From LDYB01 sp037442385 (GTDB lineage: Bacteria; Armatimonadota; Fimbriimonadia; Fimbriimonadales; GBS-DC): 26,506 bases of DNA. Shown in pieces: positions 1 to 9,200 of the stretch (position 1 is its first letter; each line of letters starts with the position of its first letter). Location: positions 1 through 26,506 of the forward strand of contig JBBIQJ010000015.1 in assembly GCA_037442385.1 (NCBI GenBank). The letters are read 5' to 3'. The position numbers and the translations under genes are program-made. Under the pieces are notes generated by a model, which made no database searches, had not been told where the DNA came from, and saw only the letters and a list, made by a program, of their open reading frames with translations.

Positions 1-1391
1 AGGATGGTACGCGAGACGCTCTTGTTGGGTGCGGGAGGTGCCTGCGCGGAGACACGGATAGTGGCAAAACCAGCGAAGCGCGGGTCCGCCACCACGCTCC
101 AGCTGACAGAGCGCGTCTCACCGGGGGCAAGGCGTGGGATGGTCTTTGTGCGGGTCTCGCCCGGTGCCAGGCTCAGATTGTTGGGTAGCGCAATATCCAC
201 TGTGATATTATTCAGATCTACTTCGCGCCCTACAACGAAGAACTGGTTCGTCACATTGGCTATCACCGTGAAGACGCCGTTATTTTGGAGCTGCGAGAGA
301 TTGTTGCGGTCAGGCTCCACAACGGGCAGCGCCTCTACCCCCAGCGCCATCGGAGGCTGCACATCGGCATCCACTGGTGTCAGCGAGACATAGAATACAA
401 ACTCACGCTCCTGACCGGGTGCAAACACGCGGTCGTTCACAAATAGGTTGATCGCAGTATCGCCTATTGTGGAGTCAGGGAATAGCCGTGGCGCCCAATC
501 GGTGGTTCCCTGAATGTAGAACCACTTTGCAACCACCATCCCATCGATGGGTGTGGCGTCCTCAAACCCTTTGATGGGCTTCAGGATGTAGCGGGAGGCG
601 CCGCGCAGATCGCCGCGTGATTGATAGAATTCTATTGCGTTCGGCACAGGCTGGCGTCCACGCAAGCGGCTGAACTCGGCAGGCAGGTTCTGTTCGATCT
701 CTGCAGGCAGGTTGCCCAGAACGGTGTCCACCGTGATGGGGCGAACGCCCTGCGCGTAAATGTAGGGCGGTCCTGTCTCCACGCCTGTCTCCACATCGGA
801 AGCGAGGCGCAGGGAGAGGCGTCGGGTCTCGCCGCTGGTGTTGTGCACCTTGAGGCTGATACGCACCACCGACTGGATCAGCTCGATGCGCATATCGGTA
901 TCCCAGCCCTCTACATTCCAGATGCGGCGGATATAATAGCCGCTCGCACCCCGCCAAGCCTGCGAGAAGACCACCGAAGGACCGCCCTCGCGCCCCCACA
1001 CAAAGGGGTCGCGGTCGTCGGGGCGCATCGTGATAAAAATCCCGCCCGGATAGACTCCCCATGGATAGCCCGAAGTGAGCGCATAGCCTCCGTCTCCCAC
1101 GAGGGCGGAACCCCGATCGGTACCCACCTGGATGCTCCCCTCCGCAGGACGTGTGGTGCATTCAGCATTCTCTATGGGGAAACAACCTGTAATCCAGGTT
1201 ACCGTTCCGCCCAAGCCCAGCGTGGCGCCCAGAACCCCGTTGGTAATGTTAATCGCGGCATAATCGTCGCTCACAGGATTCTGGTTATCTGGGCACTGGC
1301 ACGGGGGGACGAAAGGGCTATAACTTTGCCCACTGGCGAATCCCCATATTAGACCCAACACCAGAGCGATTAGCTGCTTGCTTCTCATCAT
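1..1391 (-). CDS. Exported protein of unknown function, partial (C-terminus beyond the window)
   Basis: The reading frame is open from an ATG at 1391 to the left edge, giving about 463 visible residues. It begins MMRSKQLIALVLGLIWGFAS, a short basic N-terminus plus a hydrophobic stretch, which is a good Sec signal peptide. The body is rich in beta-type sequence (for example VVRISLKVHNTSGETRRLSL). Near the left edge it has an APGETR phrase repeated a few residues apart, followed by a CARDB- or Ig-like segment. I recognise no catalytic motif. An ATG at 1397 lies only 2 nt from the Shine-Dalgarno sequence AAGGAGG (1400-1406), whereas the ATG at 1391 has 8 nt spacing, so I chose 1391. The stop codon of the upstream protease gene overlaps that Shine-Dalgarno sequence, so the two are probably co-translated. 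Any C-terminal domain lies outside the window. Confidence 0.8.
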   Translation of the reverse strand, partial: MMRSKQLIALVLGLIWGFASGQSYSPFVPPCQCPDNQNPVSDDYAAINITNGVLGATLGLGGTVTWITGCFPIENAECTTRPAEGSIQVGTDRGSALVGDGGYALTSGYPWGVYPGGIFITMRPDDRDPFVWGREGGPSVVFSQAWRGASGYYIRRIWNVEGWDTDMRIELIQSVVRISLKVHNTSGETRRLSLRLASDVETGVETGPPYIYAQGVRPITVDTVLGNLPAEIEQNLPAEFSRLRGRQPVPNAIEFYQSRGDLRGASRYILKPIKGFEDATPIDGMVVAKWFYIQGTTDWAPRLFPDSTIGDTAINLFVNDRVFAPGQEREFVFYVSLTPVDADVQPPMALGVEALPVVEPDRNNLSQLQNNGVFTVIANVTNQFFVVGREVDLNNITVDIALPNNLSLAPGETRTKTIPRLAPGETRSVSWSVVADPRFAGFATIRVSAQAPPAPNKSVSRTI

Positions 1392-1399
1392 ATCCATTG

Positions 1400-1407
1400 C
1401 CTCCTTA
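1400..1407 (-). promoter_or_regulatory. Ribosome-binding site overlapping the upstream stop codon
   Basis: On the minus strand the sequence reads TAAGGAGG. The TAA (1405-1407) ends the subtilisin-like gene and AAGGAGG (1400-1406) is a near-perfect anti-16S match. It lies 8 nt before the ATG at 1391. This arrangement is typical of translational coupling and fixes the start of the downstream gene. Confidence 0.75.
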
Positions 1408-4302
1408 GCGGGTAATCACGACGGGGCGCACAACACGTGCTGTCTCGCCCTCTTCGGTGGTGGCGATAATCTGTACCTGATAGGCACCGGGTGGCACGGC
1501 GATGCCGTCGTCGGTGCGTCCGTTCCAGGTGACGCTATTGAGACCTGCGGCGCGGCTCCCTGACTGCAGGTGCGCTATTGGCTTACCCGAAGCATCCTGA
1601 ATCAGCACCTGCACATTCGCGTTGCCGCTCAGGGCATACTGGATGGAGAACTGGTTGCCGCGTGTGCGGGTGACGCCGATATTCGTGATGCGCAGCTGCC
1701 CAACGCGCGACGGCTGGAACTCGACGACGAATCGGCGCCGACTGGTCTCATCCGTGCGGAAGGTGTAGGCGCTCTGTTGAAGCATCGAGATTTTCGCGCC
1801 CGTTACGGTGTCGGTCAGCACCAGTCGCGCGCCTTTCGGCACGGGTATCTCCTGATTCCAGGTGAGCGTTACCTCCGCGTTGGGCTGATCGGTCGTGACC
1901 TCCACTTCCCATCGCTGGGCGCGTCGGATGCCCTGGCGCACATCCTGCGCCAGCGAGGCGCGTGAGCGCGGCTCCCGAATGGTCAAGTTCACATAAGATT
2001 GGAACAGCGGCGGCTTCTCGACGCTTTCGGGGCGTGCGCCTGCGCCGATGAAGTTGTTGGCGTCTTCACGGTCGCCCGAGCGCGCTGCGAGCCGTACCAG
2101 CCAGCCGTTGCCGGGGGTCGGCGTGACGCGCTGGGAGTCGTCCGGAGCGCTGCGCAGGCTCCCTACAGGCGGCACAATCAGCACGCACGGCTTCAACACA
2201 CGCACCCAGTGCGCTTCCCATGCCCGCAGCTCGCCCAGCGGCGCAGTACGCCATGTGTATGACCCTGTAAGCGGGACATAGCGGTAAATCTGCAGGCGGA
2301 TGAAATCGCGGTCGGCTGCCTCCTGCAGGGTAATCCGCTCTGTAATCCCTTCCGCGCCTGTAACTTCTACTTCGCAAGCATTCCAGGGCACATTGAACGG
2401 GAACGGATTCCCAATCATGTTCCAGCCCGGCTGTAAGGGGATGCGATAAGCAACATTTGTGTCTATTTGTTCATCGCCGAGGATGAAGCCGGGCGCGGGG
2501 GTGCGCAGGAAGTAGCCCAGCCCGCGTGGCGGCGTCGGCGTGGAATTATTAACAGGACGCACATCCACATTCGGTGGGTTGAAACTGGCGTTCTCATCAG
2601 GATTGTTGAGGGTATAGCGTGCATAGGTTCCCTGTTCGGGCAGATAACGCGCCAGCACCACATCGGGGCCGAAAATCTCTTCTGGGCGCTGGGAAACCTG
2701 ATAGGGCACCGCGAACATCGTCAACCCCTTCTGCTGGATATGGGCTTTGACGATAACCTGAAGCGAAGAAGTTTTGGTAAGTCCATCCTGCCCTACCGCG
2801 CTGACTTCCACCGAGTGGCGCCCTTCGCCAGGGAAGGTGGCAACAAACTCTATCGTGATGGTCTTACGAGCCACATCCACCACGGCGTTCGGCGCCCACT
2901 CGCTTCGGGGAACCACATCCTCGTTGACCTTGATAGTAATGTTATCGGTGGAGTTATCCAGCACGCGGCGCACCACTGCTTTCACCTTCACACGGCGCGT
3001 GTCGAAGGTCGCGCCCGCAGTCGGTTCCACAAACGCAATGGCGGCGCCGCCCAGACCACGCAGTGCTGCCTCCATATCGACAATGCCTGCCCCGAATTCG
3101 GGATCGGGCACCTGACGCCCGCGCGGGTCAGCGGTTTCCATCAGAATCTCCAGCGCCGGGGGCACGGTATCGGCAGCGGTGTGCCGGCGCACGCCTGCAG
3201 AGAGGACCAGCGCCAATGCCGCCGAGACATAAGGTGCCGAGTAAGAAGTGCCCTGCACATAATCGTAGCGCTGGCTTGTGCTAACAGTGGTCAGCACGCC
3301 GTCTTCGTAGCGCGCCTCCTGGTCGCCGCCGGGCGCGGTAATCGTAACTCCGCCATACGCGGAGTACGATGCCAGCAGGTAGTCGGGGCCCACAGCAGAG
3401 ACCTTCACCACATTCGGGAATGAAGCTGGATAAGAGGGCACCGAGCTTCCATGGTTCCCTGCTGAAGCCACCGGGATAACCCCTGCCTGATAAATGCGCT
3501 GCATAAAATCGTTTTCCTGGGTTGAGGGGAAGAAGCCCCCGTAGCTCATGTTCAACACATGAATTTGGCTGGCATTATCCAATACATACTGATAAGCACG
3601 AAGCATTCTATCCGTGGTCAGAGGTCCCAGCGGATTTTCGGCCGTTTTGATGGCAACAACCGTCACTCCTTCCCAGCACAGTCCAGCAATGCCTTGTCCG
3701 TTATTTGTGTTCGCGGCGGCGACCCCCATCGTGGAAGTACCGTGTGAAAAACCCGGACCTTCCGGATCAATGTTCGTGTTGCCGCCTTCTTCGTCAGTGG
3801 CAAAGTTACGGGAGAGCGGATCAAAGCGCCCTGCCAAATCAGGATGTGTCGTTTGAAAGTTGTCATCAATAATCGCGATGCGAATTCCCGCCTGCCCCTT
3901 CTCGGTGTCCCATGCACTGGGCGCTTTTATCATCGTGAGCGCCCACTGTTGGGAGAAAAGGGGGTCGTTGGGAATTTCGTGGTACTGGCGAATCCAGTTC
4001 GGCTCAATATAGAGGACACCCGACTCGTTTTTGATTTGCTCCACCACCTGTACCGTTTTATCTACCAGCGCCTGCGCGGGCAGGTTCTCGCGCAGGGTCA
4101 GCACATAGGTATCAGGCACTTCAATAGGGCGCAGGTCGGCGTTGTAGGCGTTTGCTATCGCGCGAGCGCGTTCAATCGTCTCGCCCGGACGCAGACGCAT
4201 TACCATCTGCCCCGGCACAAAATCGCTGGGCGTGTAATTCTGCGCCCACAGAACGCCGATTATCAGCACCATTCCAATCAGCCATCGCCAGATGCTCTTC
4301 AT
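1405..4302 (-). CDS. Secreted subtilisin-like serine protease (S8) with C-terminal surface module
   Basis: A 965-residue extracellular endopeptidase of the subtilase family. Residues 1-20 form a signal peptide ending LWA-Q. Residues about 28-108 are an inhibitor-like propeptide followed by PNDPLFSQQWAL, typical of fervidolysin- and thermitase-like enzymes. The catalytic triad is D146 (in IIDDN), H187 (in SHGTSTMG) and S353 (in GTSYSAP). The oxyanion Asn is N283 (in SAGNHGS). Residues about 425-520 are an Ig-like domain. Residues about 525-965 are a module also found in the 1809-residue protein of this locus; it has a GWNMIGNPF motif near 626-634 and a FlgD-like Ig end. The ATG at 4302 has a GGAGGG ribosome site 7 nt upstream. 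A hairpin (4340-4377) separates it from the CsgG-like gene. The family assignment is secure; the substrate is unknown. Confidence 0.95.
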   Translation of the reverse strand: MKSIWRWLIGMVLIIGVLWAQNYTPSDFVPGQMVMRLRPGETIERARAIANAYNADLRPIEVPDTYVLTLRENLPAQALVDKTVQVVEQIKNESGVLYIEPNWIRQYHEIPNDPLFSQQWALTMIKAPSAWDTEKGQAGIRIAIIDDNFQTTHPDLAGRFDPLSRNFATDEEGGNTNIDPEGPGFSHGTSTMGVAAANTNNGQGIAGLCWEGVTVVAIKTAENPLGPLTTDRMLRAYQYVLDNASQIHVLNMSYGGFFPSTQENDFMQRIYQAGVIPVASAGNHGSSVPSYPASFPNVVKVSAVGPDYLLASYSAYGGVTITAPGGDQEARYEDGVLTTVSTSQRYDYVQGTSYSAPYVSAALALVLSAGVRRHTAADTVPPALEILMETADPRGRQVPDPEFGAGIVDMEAALRGLGGAAIAFVEPTAGATFDTRRVKVKAVVRRVLDNSTDNITIKVNEDVVPRSEWAPNAVVDVARKTITIEFVATFPGEGRHSVEVSAVGQDGLTKTSSLQVIVKAHIQQKGLTMFAVPYQVSQRPEEIFGPDVVLARYLPEQGTYARYTLNNPDENASFNPPNVDVRPVNNSTPTPPRGLGYFLRTPAPGFILGDEQIDTNVAYRIPLQPGWNMIGNPFPFNVPWNACEVEVTGAEGITERITLQEAADRDFIRLQIYRYVPLTGSYTWRTAPLGELRAWEAHWVRVLKPCVLIVPPVGSLRSAPDDSQRVTPTPGNGWLVRLAARSGDREDANNFIGAGARPESVEKPPLFQSYVNLTIREPRSRASLAQDVRQGIRRAQRWEVEVTTDQPNAEVTLTWNQEIPVPKGARLVLTDTVTGAKISMLQQSAYTFRTDETSRRRFVVEFQPSRVGQLRITNIGVTRTRGNQFSIQYALSGNANVQVLIQDASGKPIAHLQSGSRAAGLNSVTWNGRTDDGIAVPPGAYQVQIIATTEEGETARVVRPVVITR

Positions 4303-4339
4303 GCTTTTGCCCTCCCGTAGGGGTATAGACGATTCATTT

Positions 4340-4377
4340 GCGGGGGTGTTTCAGCGCTATGTTCGAAACACCCCCGC
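4340..4377 (-). terminator. Perfect 13-bp hairpin between CsgG-like and protease genes (terminator or attenuator)
   Basis: Positions 4340-4352 pair perfectly with 4365-4377 (GCGGGGGTGTTTC on the plus strand), leaving a 12-nt loop. It begins 8 nt past the CsgG-like stop codon and ends about 38 nt before the protease ATG. There is no clear U tract on either side; the minus strand continues AAATGAATC. It may therefore be a weak terminator, an attenuator or an RNA-processing/stability element within an operon. The hairpin itself is read directly; its role is inferred. Confidence 0.6.
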
Positions 4378-4384
4378 GATAGTG

Positions 4385-6172
4385 TTAGGGACTCGGCGGG
4401 AGTTCTTGTGTGGTGAATTCAAAGGGTCGGCTCCAGACATAGCGCAGTCCACCCGGACCCGGAATCGGACCGGGGTTGTCGCTGAGGTTGCGCGCGCCCA
4501 CACGCCAGTAGAGCGTGACGCGCTGCCCCGTAAGCCCCAGTCGGTTCAACAGCGCCGTTTCGAGATTGATGCGTTCCGACGACACGGGCGTGCCGCCCTG
4601 CGCTGTGGAGAGGGTCTCGTTCGACACGAAGGTGCGGTTGCGGTCGCGGAAGGTCGGGTCTGTGGAGACCTCGATGCGGTAGGCGTTCGCACCTTCGGTT
4701 GCCAGCCAGGAGAACCGCACATCGGCGGGGTTGACATCCTCACTGCGCTGCACAGGCTCCAGCAGCTGCACCGGGTTCAGCACCGTGGCTTGCCCCGATC
4801 GCACGCGATCGGACAGCAAGAAGAAAGTGATGAGGTTGCCCTGATTGCCGGTGCGCTCTTCGCTGTAGACCAGCGCCAGCTGGTAGGTGTAGGAACGCCC
4901 GGGCGAAACACCGGGTGGCGCCTCGGCGCCTGTTAGCGCTTCCAGTGAGAGGTCCTCGGCGCCTTCGCGGGGCAGGCTGGCATACGCCACATCGCGCGGC
5001 AGAGTGGTGTCGATAAAGAAGTGCTGGTTGCCGGGCACCACGCCGACAGGGCGCAGGTTGCCGTTGCCGTCCACGCCGATAAAGTCGGAGCGATAGATTT
5101 GCCACTGGATTTGGGCGCGATTATTTTTGGCGAACAGGGTCGTTTTCCACGAGACGCGCACAATCGGCTCGAAGTTCGCGTCGGTGCCCGCTTCGGCAAT
5201 CACATCCTGCACAGGGGTATTACCGCCCGAAGCGCCGCGTGCCACCCCGAAGGCAATCAGCCCCAGCACCAGCACGGCGCCCAGGGCACGCAGGCTGCGG
5301 CTGGCAGCGCCCCGTGGCTGCGGGCGTCGCTCCACGACCTTGCCGCCCTTTACTTGAACTGTGGGCACTTCAAAAATGGCGCGCGCCTTGTCTTCCGACT
5401 GGATGCCTTTCGTGACGGCGATGATTTCCGCCACCGCATCGCTATCGGAGACCTGCGTCACGCGGATACGCCCCACCTCCTCACCTCGACGGATGACCAC
5501 CATCTCCATGCCGACCTTGAGTCCGCCACGAATGCCGCGGTTGAGGATGACCTCCTTACCCCCACGGGTGGTCAGCACCGTGGCTTCGGGGATGGTGGCT
5601 GTTTGAATGATGCGCACCGCTTCGAACGCCGCGTTGCGGATGGCTTCCTGAATCAGCGTGTCGTCGTCGCCCGCGTAGCCAGGTCTGGGATTACTGCGCC
5701 CTGTGGCGACCGCGCCGTTCACAGGCTCGCCGGAGGCGATGTCAATTACGCGCACGGAGAGGGTGACTTGCGCCTGCTTGGGGCTGCCCACAAAGGTGAT
5801 GGCGTTGACCTCGCCTGTGATGATGGACTCGGTTTGCAGAGCGCGTCCCAGTCGCAGAAAGCCGATTCGGTCCAGAGGGGGCGCGAGTTCGAGGTCTTTG
5901 AGCTGTTGCTCGACTTCGCCGCGCGCCAGAACCTCATATTTGCCTGTTTTCTGGAACTCGCTGGCAATCGCGTCGGTGGCGGCGCGGGCGATGCTCTGCC
6001 CCCCAACCCCGCTTTTGTTCTGGAAGTCAATCACGGCAATGCGGGGGAGGGTAATCTGCTGGGCATAGGCGCGCGCCGCGCCCAGCGGATAGAGCACCCC
6101 GAACGCCATCATGCTGATGACGCCGACCGTAACGGTTCGCGTAGCCCAGATCCGTTTCATCCGTGTTTTCAC
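4385..6172 (-). CDS. CsgG/FlgT-like exported protein with internal membrane helix and Fn3-like domains
   Basis: A 595-residue protein. Residues 1-38 form a signal peptide ending AYA-QQ, with no lipobox cysteine. Residues about 43-195 match the CsgG/FlgO type (LPRIAVIDFQNKSG, then an EVLARGEVEQQLKDL-like helix, then IITGEVNAI and VRVIDIASGE). Residues about 196-270 look like the FlgT C-terminal domain (VILNRGIRGGLKVGMEM, GRIRVTQVSDSDAVAEI). Residues 295-313 are a membrane helix. Residues about 330-590 resemble two fibronectin-III-like domains. CsgG proteins form outer-membrane export channels, and FlgO/FlgT act at the flagellar outer membrane. There are no curli or flagellar genes beside it, so the role here is open. 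The GTG at 6172 is preferred: an AAGGAGGAG lies 8 nt upstream, and the ATG at 6160 would be farther. It starts 30 nt after the giant gene, so the two are probably one operon. Confidence 0.8.
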   Translation of the reverse strand: MKTRMKRIWATRTVTVGVISMMAFGVLYPLGAARAYAQQITLPRIAVIDFQNKSGVGGQSIARAATDAIASEFQKTGKYEVLARGEVEQQLKDLELAPPLDRIGFLRLGRALQTESIITGEVNAITFVGSPKQAQVTLSVRVIDIASGEPVNGAVATGRSNPRPGYAGDDDTLIQEAIRNAAFEAVRIIQTATIPEATVLTTRGGKEVILNRGIRGGLKVGMEMVVIRRGEEVGRIRVTQVSDSDAVAEIIAVTKGIQSEDKARAIFEVPTVQVKGGKVVERRPQPRGAASRSLRALGAVLVLGLIAFGVARGASGGNTPVQDVIAEAGTDANFEPIVRVSWKTTLFAKNNRAQIQWQIYRSDFIGVDGNGNLRPVGVVPGNQHFFIDTTLPRDVAYASLPREGAEDLSLEALTGAEAPPGVSPGRSYTYQLALVYSEERTGNQGNLITFFLLSDRVRSGQATVLNPVQLLEPVQRSEDVNPADVRFSWLATEGANAYRIEVSTDPTFRDRNRTFVSNETLSTAQGGTPVSSERINLETALLNRLGLTGQRVTLYWRVGARNLSDNPGPIPGPGGLRYVWSRPFEFTTQELPPSP

Positions 6173-6202
6173 TCTAATAGCTCCTCCTTCACAGTTTCGT
6201 GT

Positions 6203-9200
6203 TTAGCGTGTGAGGATCAGGGTCGTGACTGCGCGAGCCATCTGACCGTCCTCACTGGTGGCGCGGATTTCCACCGTGTACGAGCCGGGCGGTAGCGCAA
6301 CACCGTTCTGGTCGCGCCCGTCCCAGGAAACCTGTTGCAACCCGGCGCTGCGGGAAGCCTGATGCATCAGCGTACGCACTAGCTTACCGCCCGCCATGAT
6401 ATTCACCTGAACGGTGGCTTCTCCTGTCAGGTTGAAGGTAATCGTGTGCTGGTTGCCGCGCCCCGAGGCCACCTGCACATTCGTGACGCGCAGTAAGCCA
6501 CCGCTGGACGCCATCTCGATGCGGAAGCGTCCGACGCCGTTCGCATCGGTGCGGAAGGTGTAGCTGGGCGTGGTGCGCAGGTAGCGTCGCTCGCCCGTTT
6601 GCAGGTTAACCAGCACGAGGTTCGCCGAGCGCGGCAGCTGCGCCATATCGGGCCAGCGGAGGGTCACCTCCTGTCCGGGGCGTGCAGTTTCCACCGTGAA
6701 CTCCCAGCGTGCCGAGCGGCTCACGGGCTGGATATCTACGCCATAGACCCCACTGTGAGCGCCCCACTCCAGGCGCGGCACGCTGATGTAGACATAGTTC
6801 GCGTCGACGGGCGGCGGCTTCAGCATATCGTATTCACTGTCGTAGCCAGGTGTCGCAGCGCGGGAGACTCCGATATAGGCACGGTCGCGCGCCTCACCTG
6901 ACTGCGCCTCGAGGGTCAGCGTCCAGCCACCCACGCTGTGGAGCGCCGCACGCCCTGTGGCGCTGCGGGTAATCGCATCAGGCGGGATTATCAGGGTGAT
7001 ATCGCGGTAAGCATACACCCAGTAGCCCTCCCACGGCTTCATCTGGCGCGTGACATTGTAGGTTCCAAAGGAGTAGCTCCATAGCGCACTGCCGATCAGC
7101 TGGCGCCCGACCGCTGTCGAGTTGGAGATGACCTGATTCGTGTCGGGATCCAGCACCTGCGTGCCGTCCCATGCCGCGGCGCTGCGGAACGGCGTGCCAA
7201 TCAGGTTCCAACCGCGTCGGAGCTGGATCGAGAAAGGCACATTCTCATCAGCGGGCGTGCCTTCCGTCGCCAGCGGCAGATCCACGGAGGTCTCGATGAA
7301 GTAGCCGCGTCCCAGCTCGAAGCGGTTGGCAGGCGTGTTTGGATAGAACACATACCGCGTCGCCTGCGGATCCCAAGTGAAGAACTTGAACACCGCGTTC
7401 TGTGGCACTTCTAGCAGGCTCTTCACATCCTGGGCGTAGTCATACGGCGCCGACACCAGGAATCGTCCACGCACGAAGGTACGCAGTGGCGAAGACTGGA
7501 AGTTCACATTCGCCGTGGTTTGCCCGCTGACCACCGTAACCGCGCGCTCGACAGGCTCGAAGGTGAAGCCCGATTTGACCGGGCGCACCACATAGTCCGC
7601 AGGCGGCACATTCGGAATAGTGTAGTACCCGTCCGGATCAGTGGTTTCCGAAGCGACAACGGTGGAGCCGAACACCACTTGCACGGTTACATTCGGCTCG
7701 CCAGCGCCGCCAATCTTGCGGGTGATGCGTCCGCTGATGCTGCCTGGCGGGAGCGGATTCAGGCGGAAATTGACGGTTATGGTCTGGTCTGAGACGACCG
7801 TAACCACTTCCCCATCAGGCTGATAGCCGGGCGCAGATGCTGTAAGCGTATACTGACCTGCTGGCACGGAGAGGGTGTATTGCCCATTCTCATCGGTGAA
7901 GGTCTCGCCACGGCTCTGGTTGCCTGCTGTGGCGATGAGGCGGGCGTTGGCTATTGGCTGGTTGGTGGCGTTATCCACCACCGTGCCCGTCACCGTGCCT
8001 GGGCGCGGCGCAATCACGAAATCTTCGGGGAGATTCGTGGTCTGAAGCGCGACCACCTGCACATCACGGAACACGCCGTCTGGGATGGGACGCACAGGCG
8101 GCAGGGTGTAGGCAGCAGGCACTTCCGTAACGGACACATTATAGTTGCCTGCTGGCACGCGCGTCAGCAAGAAGCTGCCGTCCGCATCGGTCAACGCCTC
8201 CACCGTCAGAAGCGGGTCGGTGGTGTTGGTGGCGACGACTTTCGCGTAGCGCACAGGCTGCCCGTTAATATCGACCACGCGCCCCGCAATCTGCCCTGGC
8301 GGGCTTTTGAGCATGACCAGATTGATGGTCTGTGTGCCGCCAGTCAGAGTCACCGACTCAGGGTGCTGGATGCGGTAGCCGGGGCGGATGGCATCGATAA
8401 TGTAGATCCCTGCGTCCAGCCCGACGATGCGATAGAAACCGCTCGAGTCGGTGATCGCGTAGCCTGTTATCTGGTTCGCAACACTGGGCGGGAACAGCCC
8501 GGTGATGCGCACCAGCGCGCGCGGCAGCGGGCGATACTGGCGCGTGTCGGGGTCGTACTCACGCACAACCCCCTCCACGATGCTGTGCGTCATCCAGAGA
8601 TAGCCGTTATGCAGAATCTTGTTGCGGTAGGAGTGCGCCCAGAGAACCTGCGTTGTTCCTACCTGGCTGGGTGTGTAGTGCGTATTGACGCCCTCAATTC
8701 CGAAGGCGAAGAAGGCGAGCTTGGCTTTTGTGTTCGGATCGTAGTAGTAAGAGCCAGCTCGATCGGAAGTGCCCAGCCCCAGTGCGCCGCCCGGACCGCG
8801 GTTCTGATAACGATAGGGCGCTGCTTTATCGGGGCTAACGGTCACGGTGTCCAGCCACACCTGGTTCCACGCCGCATCGGTGTAGAGCGGTGTGGTCGTG
8901 CCAGCGCCCACTGGTGGAATCACATCAAAACCTAAATCGGTGAAAAACCCAGGATGCGATAGGCGGAAGGTTGCGGGTGCGTCAGTCCCCGGTGCTCCAG
9001 CACGCAGGGGTGGCGGCCAAATAGGGAGCCCGGCAGGGTTCTCCGGGAAGGGGTTGGGGTCTTCGCCCTGTGTCGTGTCTCCGAGCAAGCCATCGCTGGC
9101 AATAATGTGGCGCAGTCCCTGATAGGCTTGCAGGAAGGTGTCTATCGCGGTATCGCTATCGAAGCCTGCGCGGAGCGTGTTCGCCAGGAACTGGCTGGAC

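Noticed and set aside
562..1161. A 199-codon minus-strand frame in the left edge gene
   Set aside because: It is a different frame of the partial exported protein, which is open across the whole region with a signal peptide and ribosome site.
2467..3423. A 318-codon plus-strand frame opposite the protease
   Set aside because: It lies antisense to the subtilase region and the protein looks like a compositional shadow.
5021..6295. A 424-codon open frame on the plus strand opposite the CsgG-like gene
   Set aside because: It is antisense to a well-supported gene, its translation is rich in His, Arg and Asp with no family motif, and GC-rich codon use readily creates such frames.
7880..8935. A 351-codon plus-strand frame opposite the giant gene
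   Set aside because: Its translation shows no recognisable domain, and the minus-strand frame has clear domains and a signal peptide.
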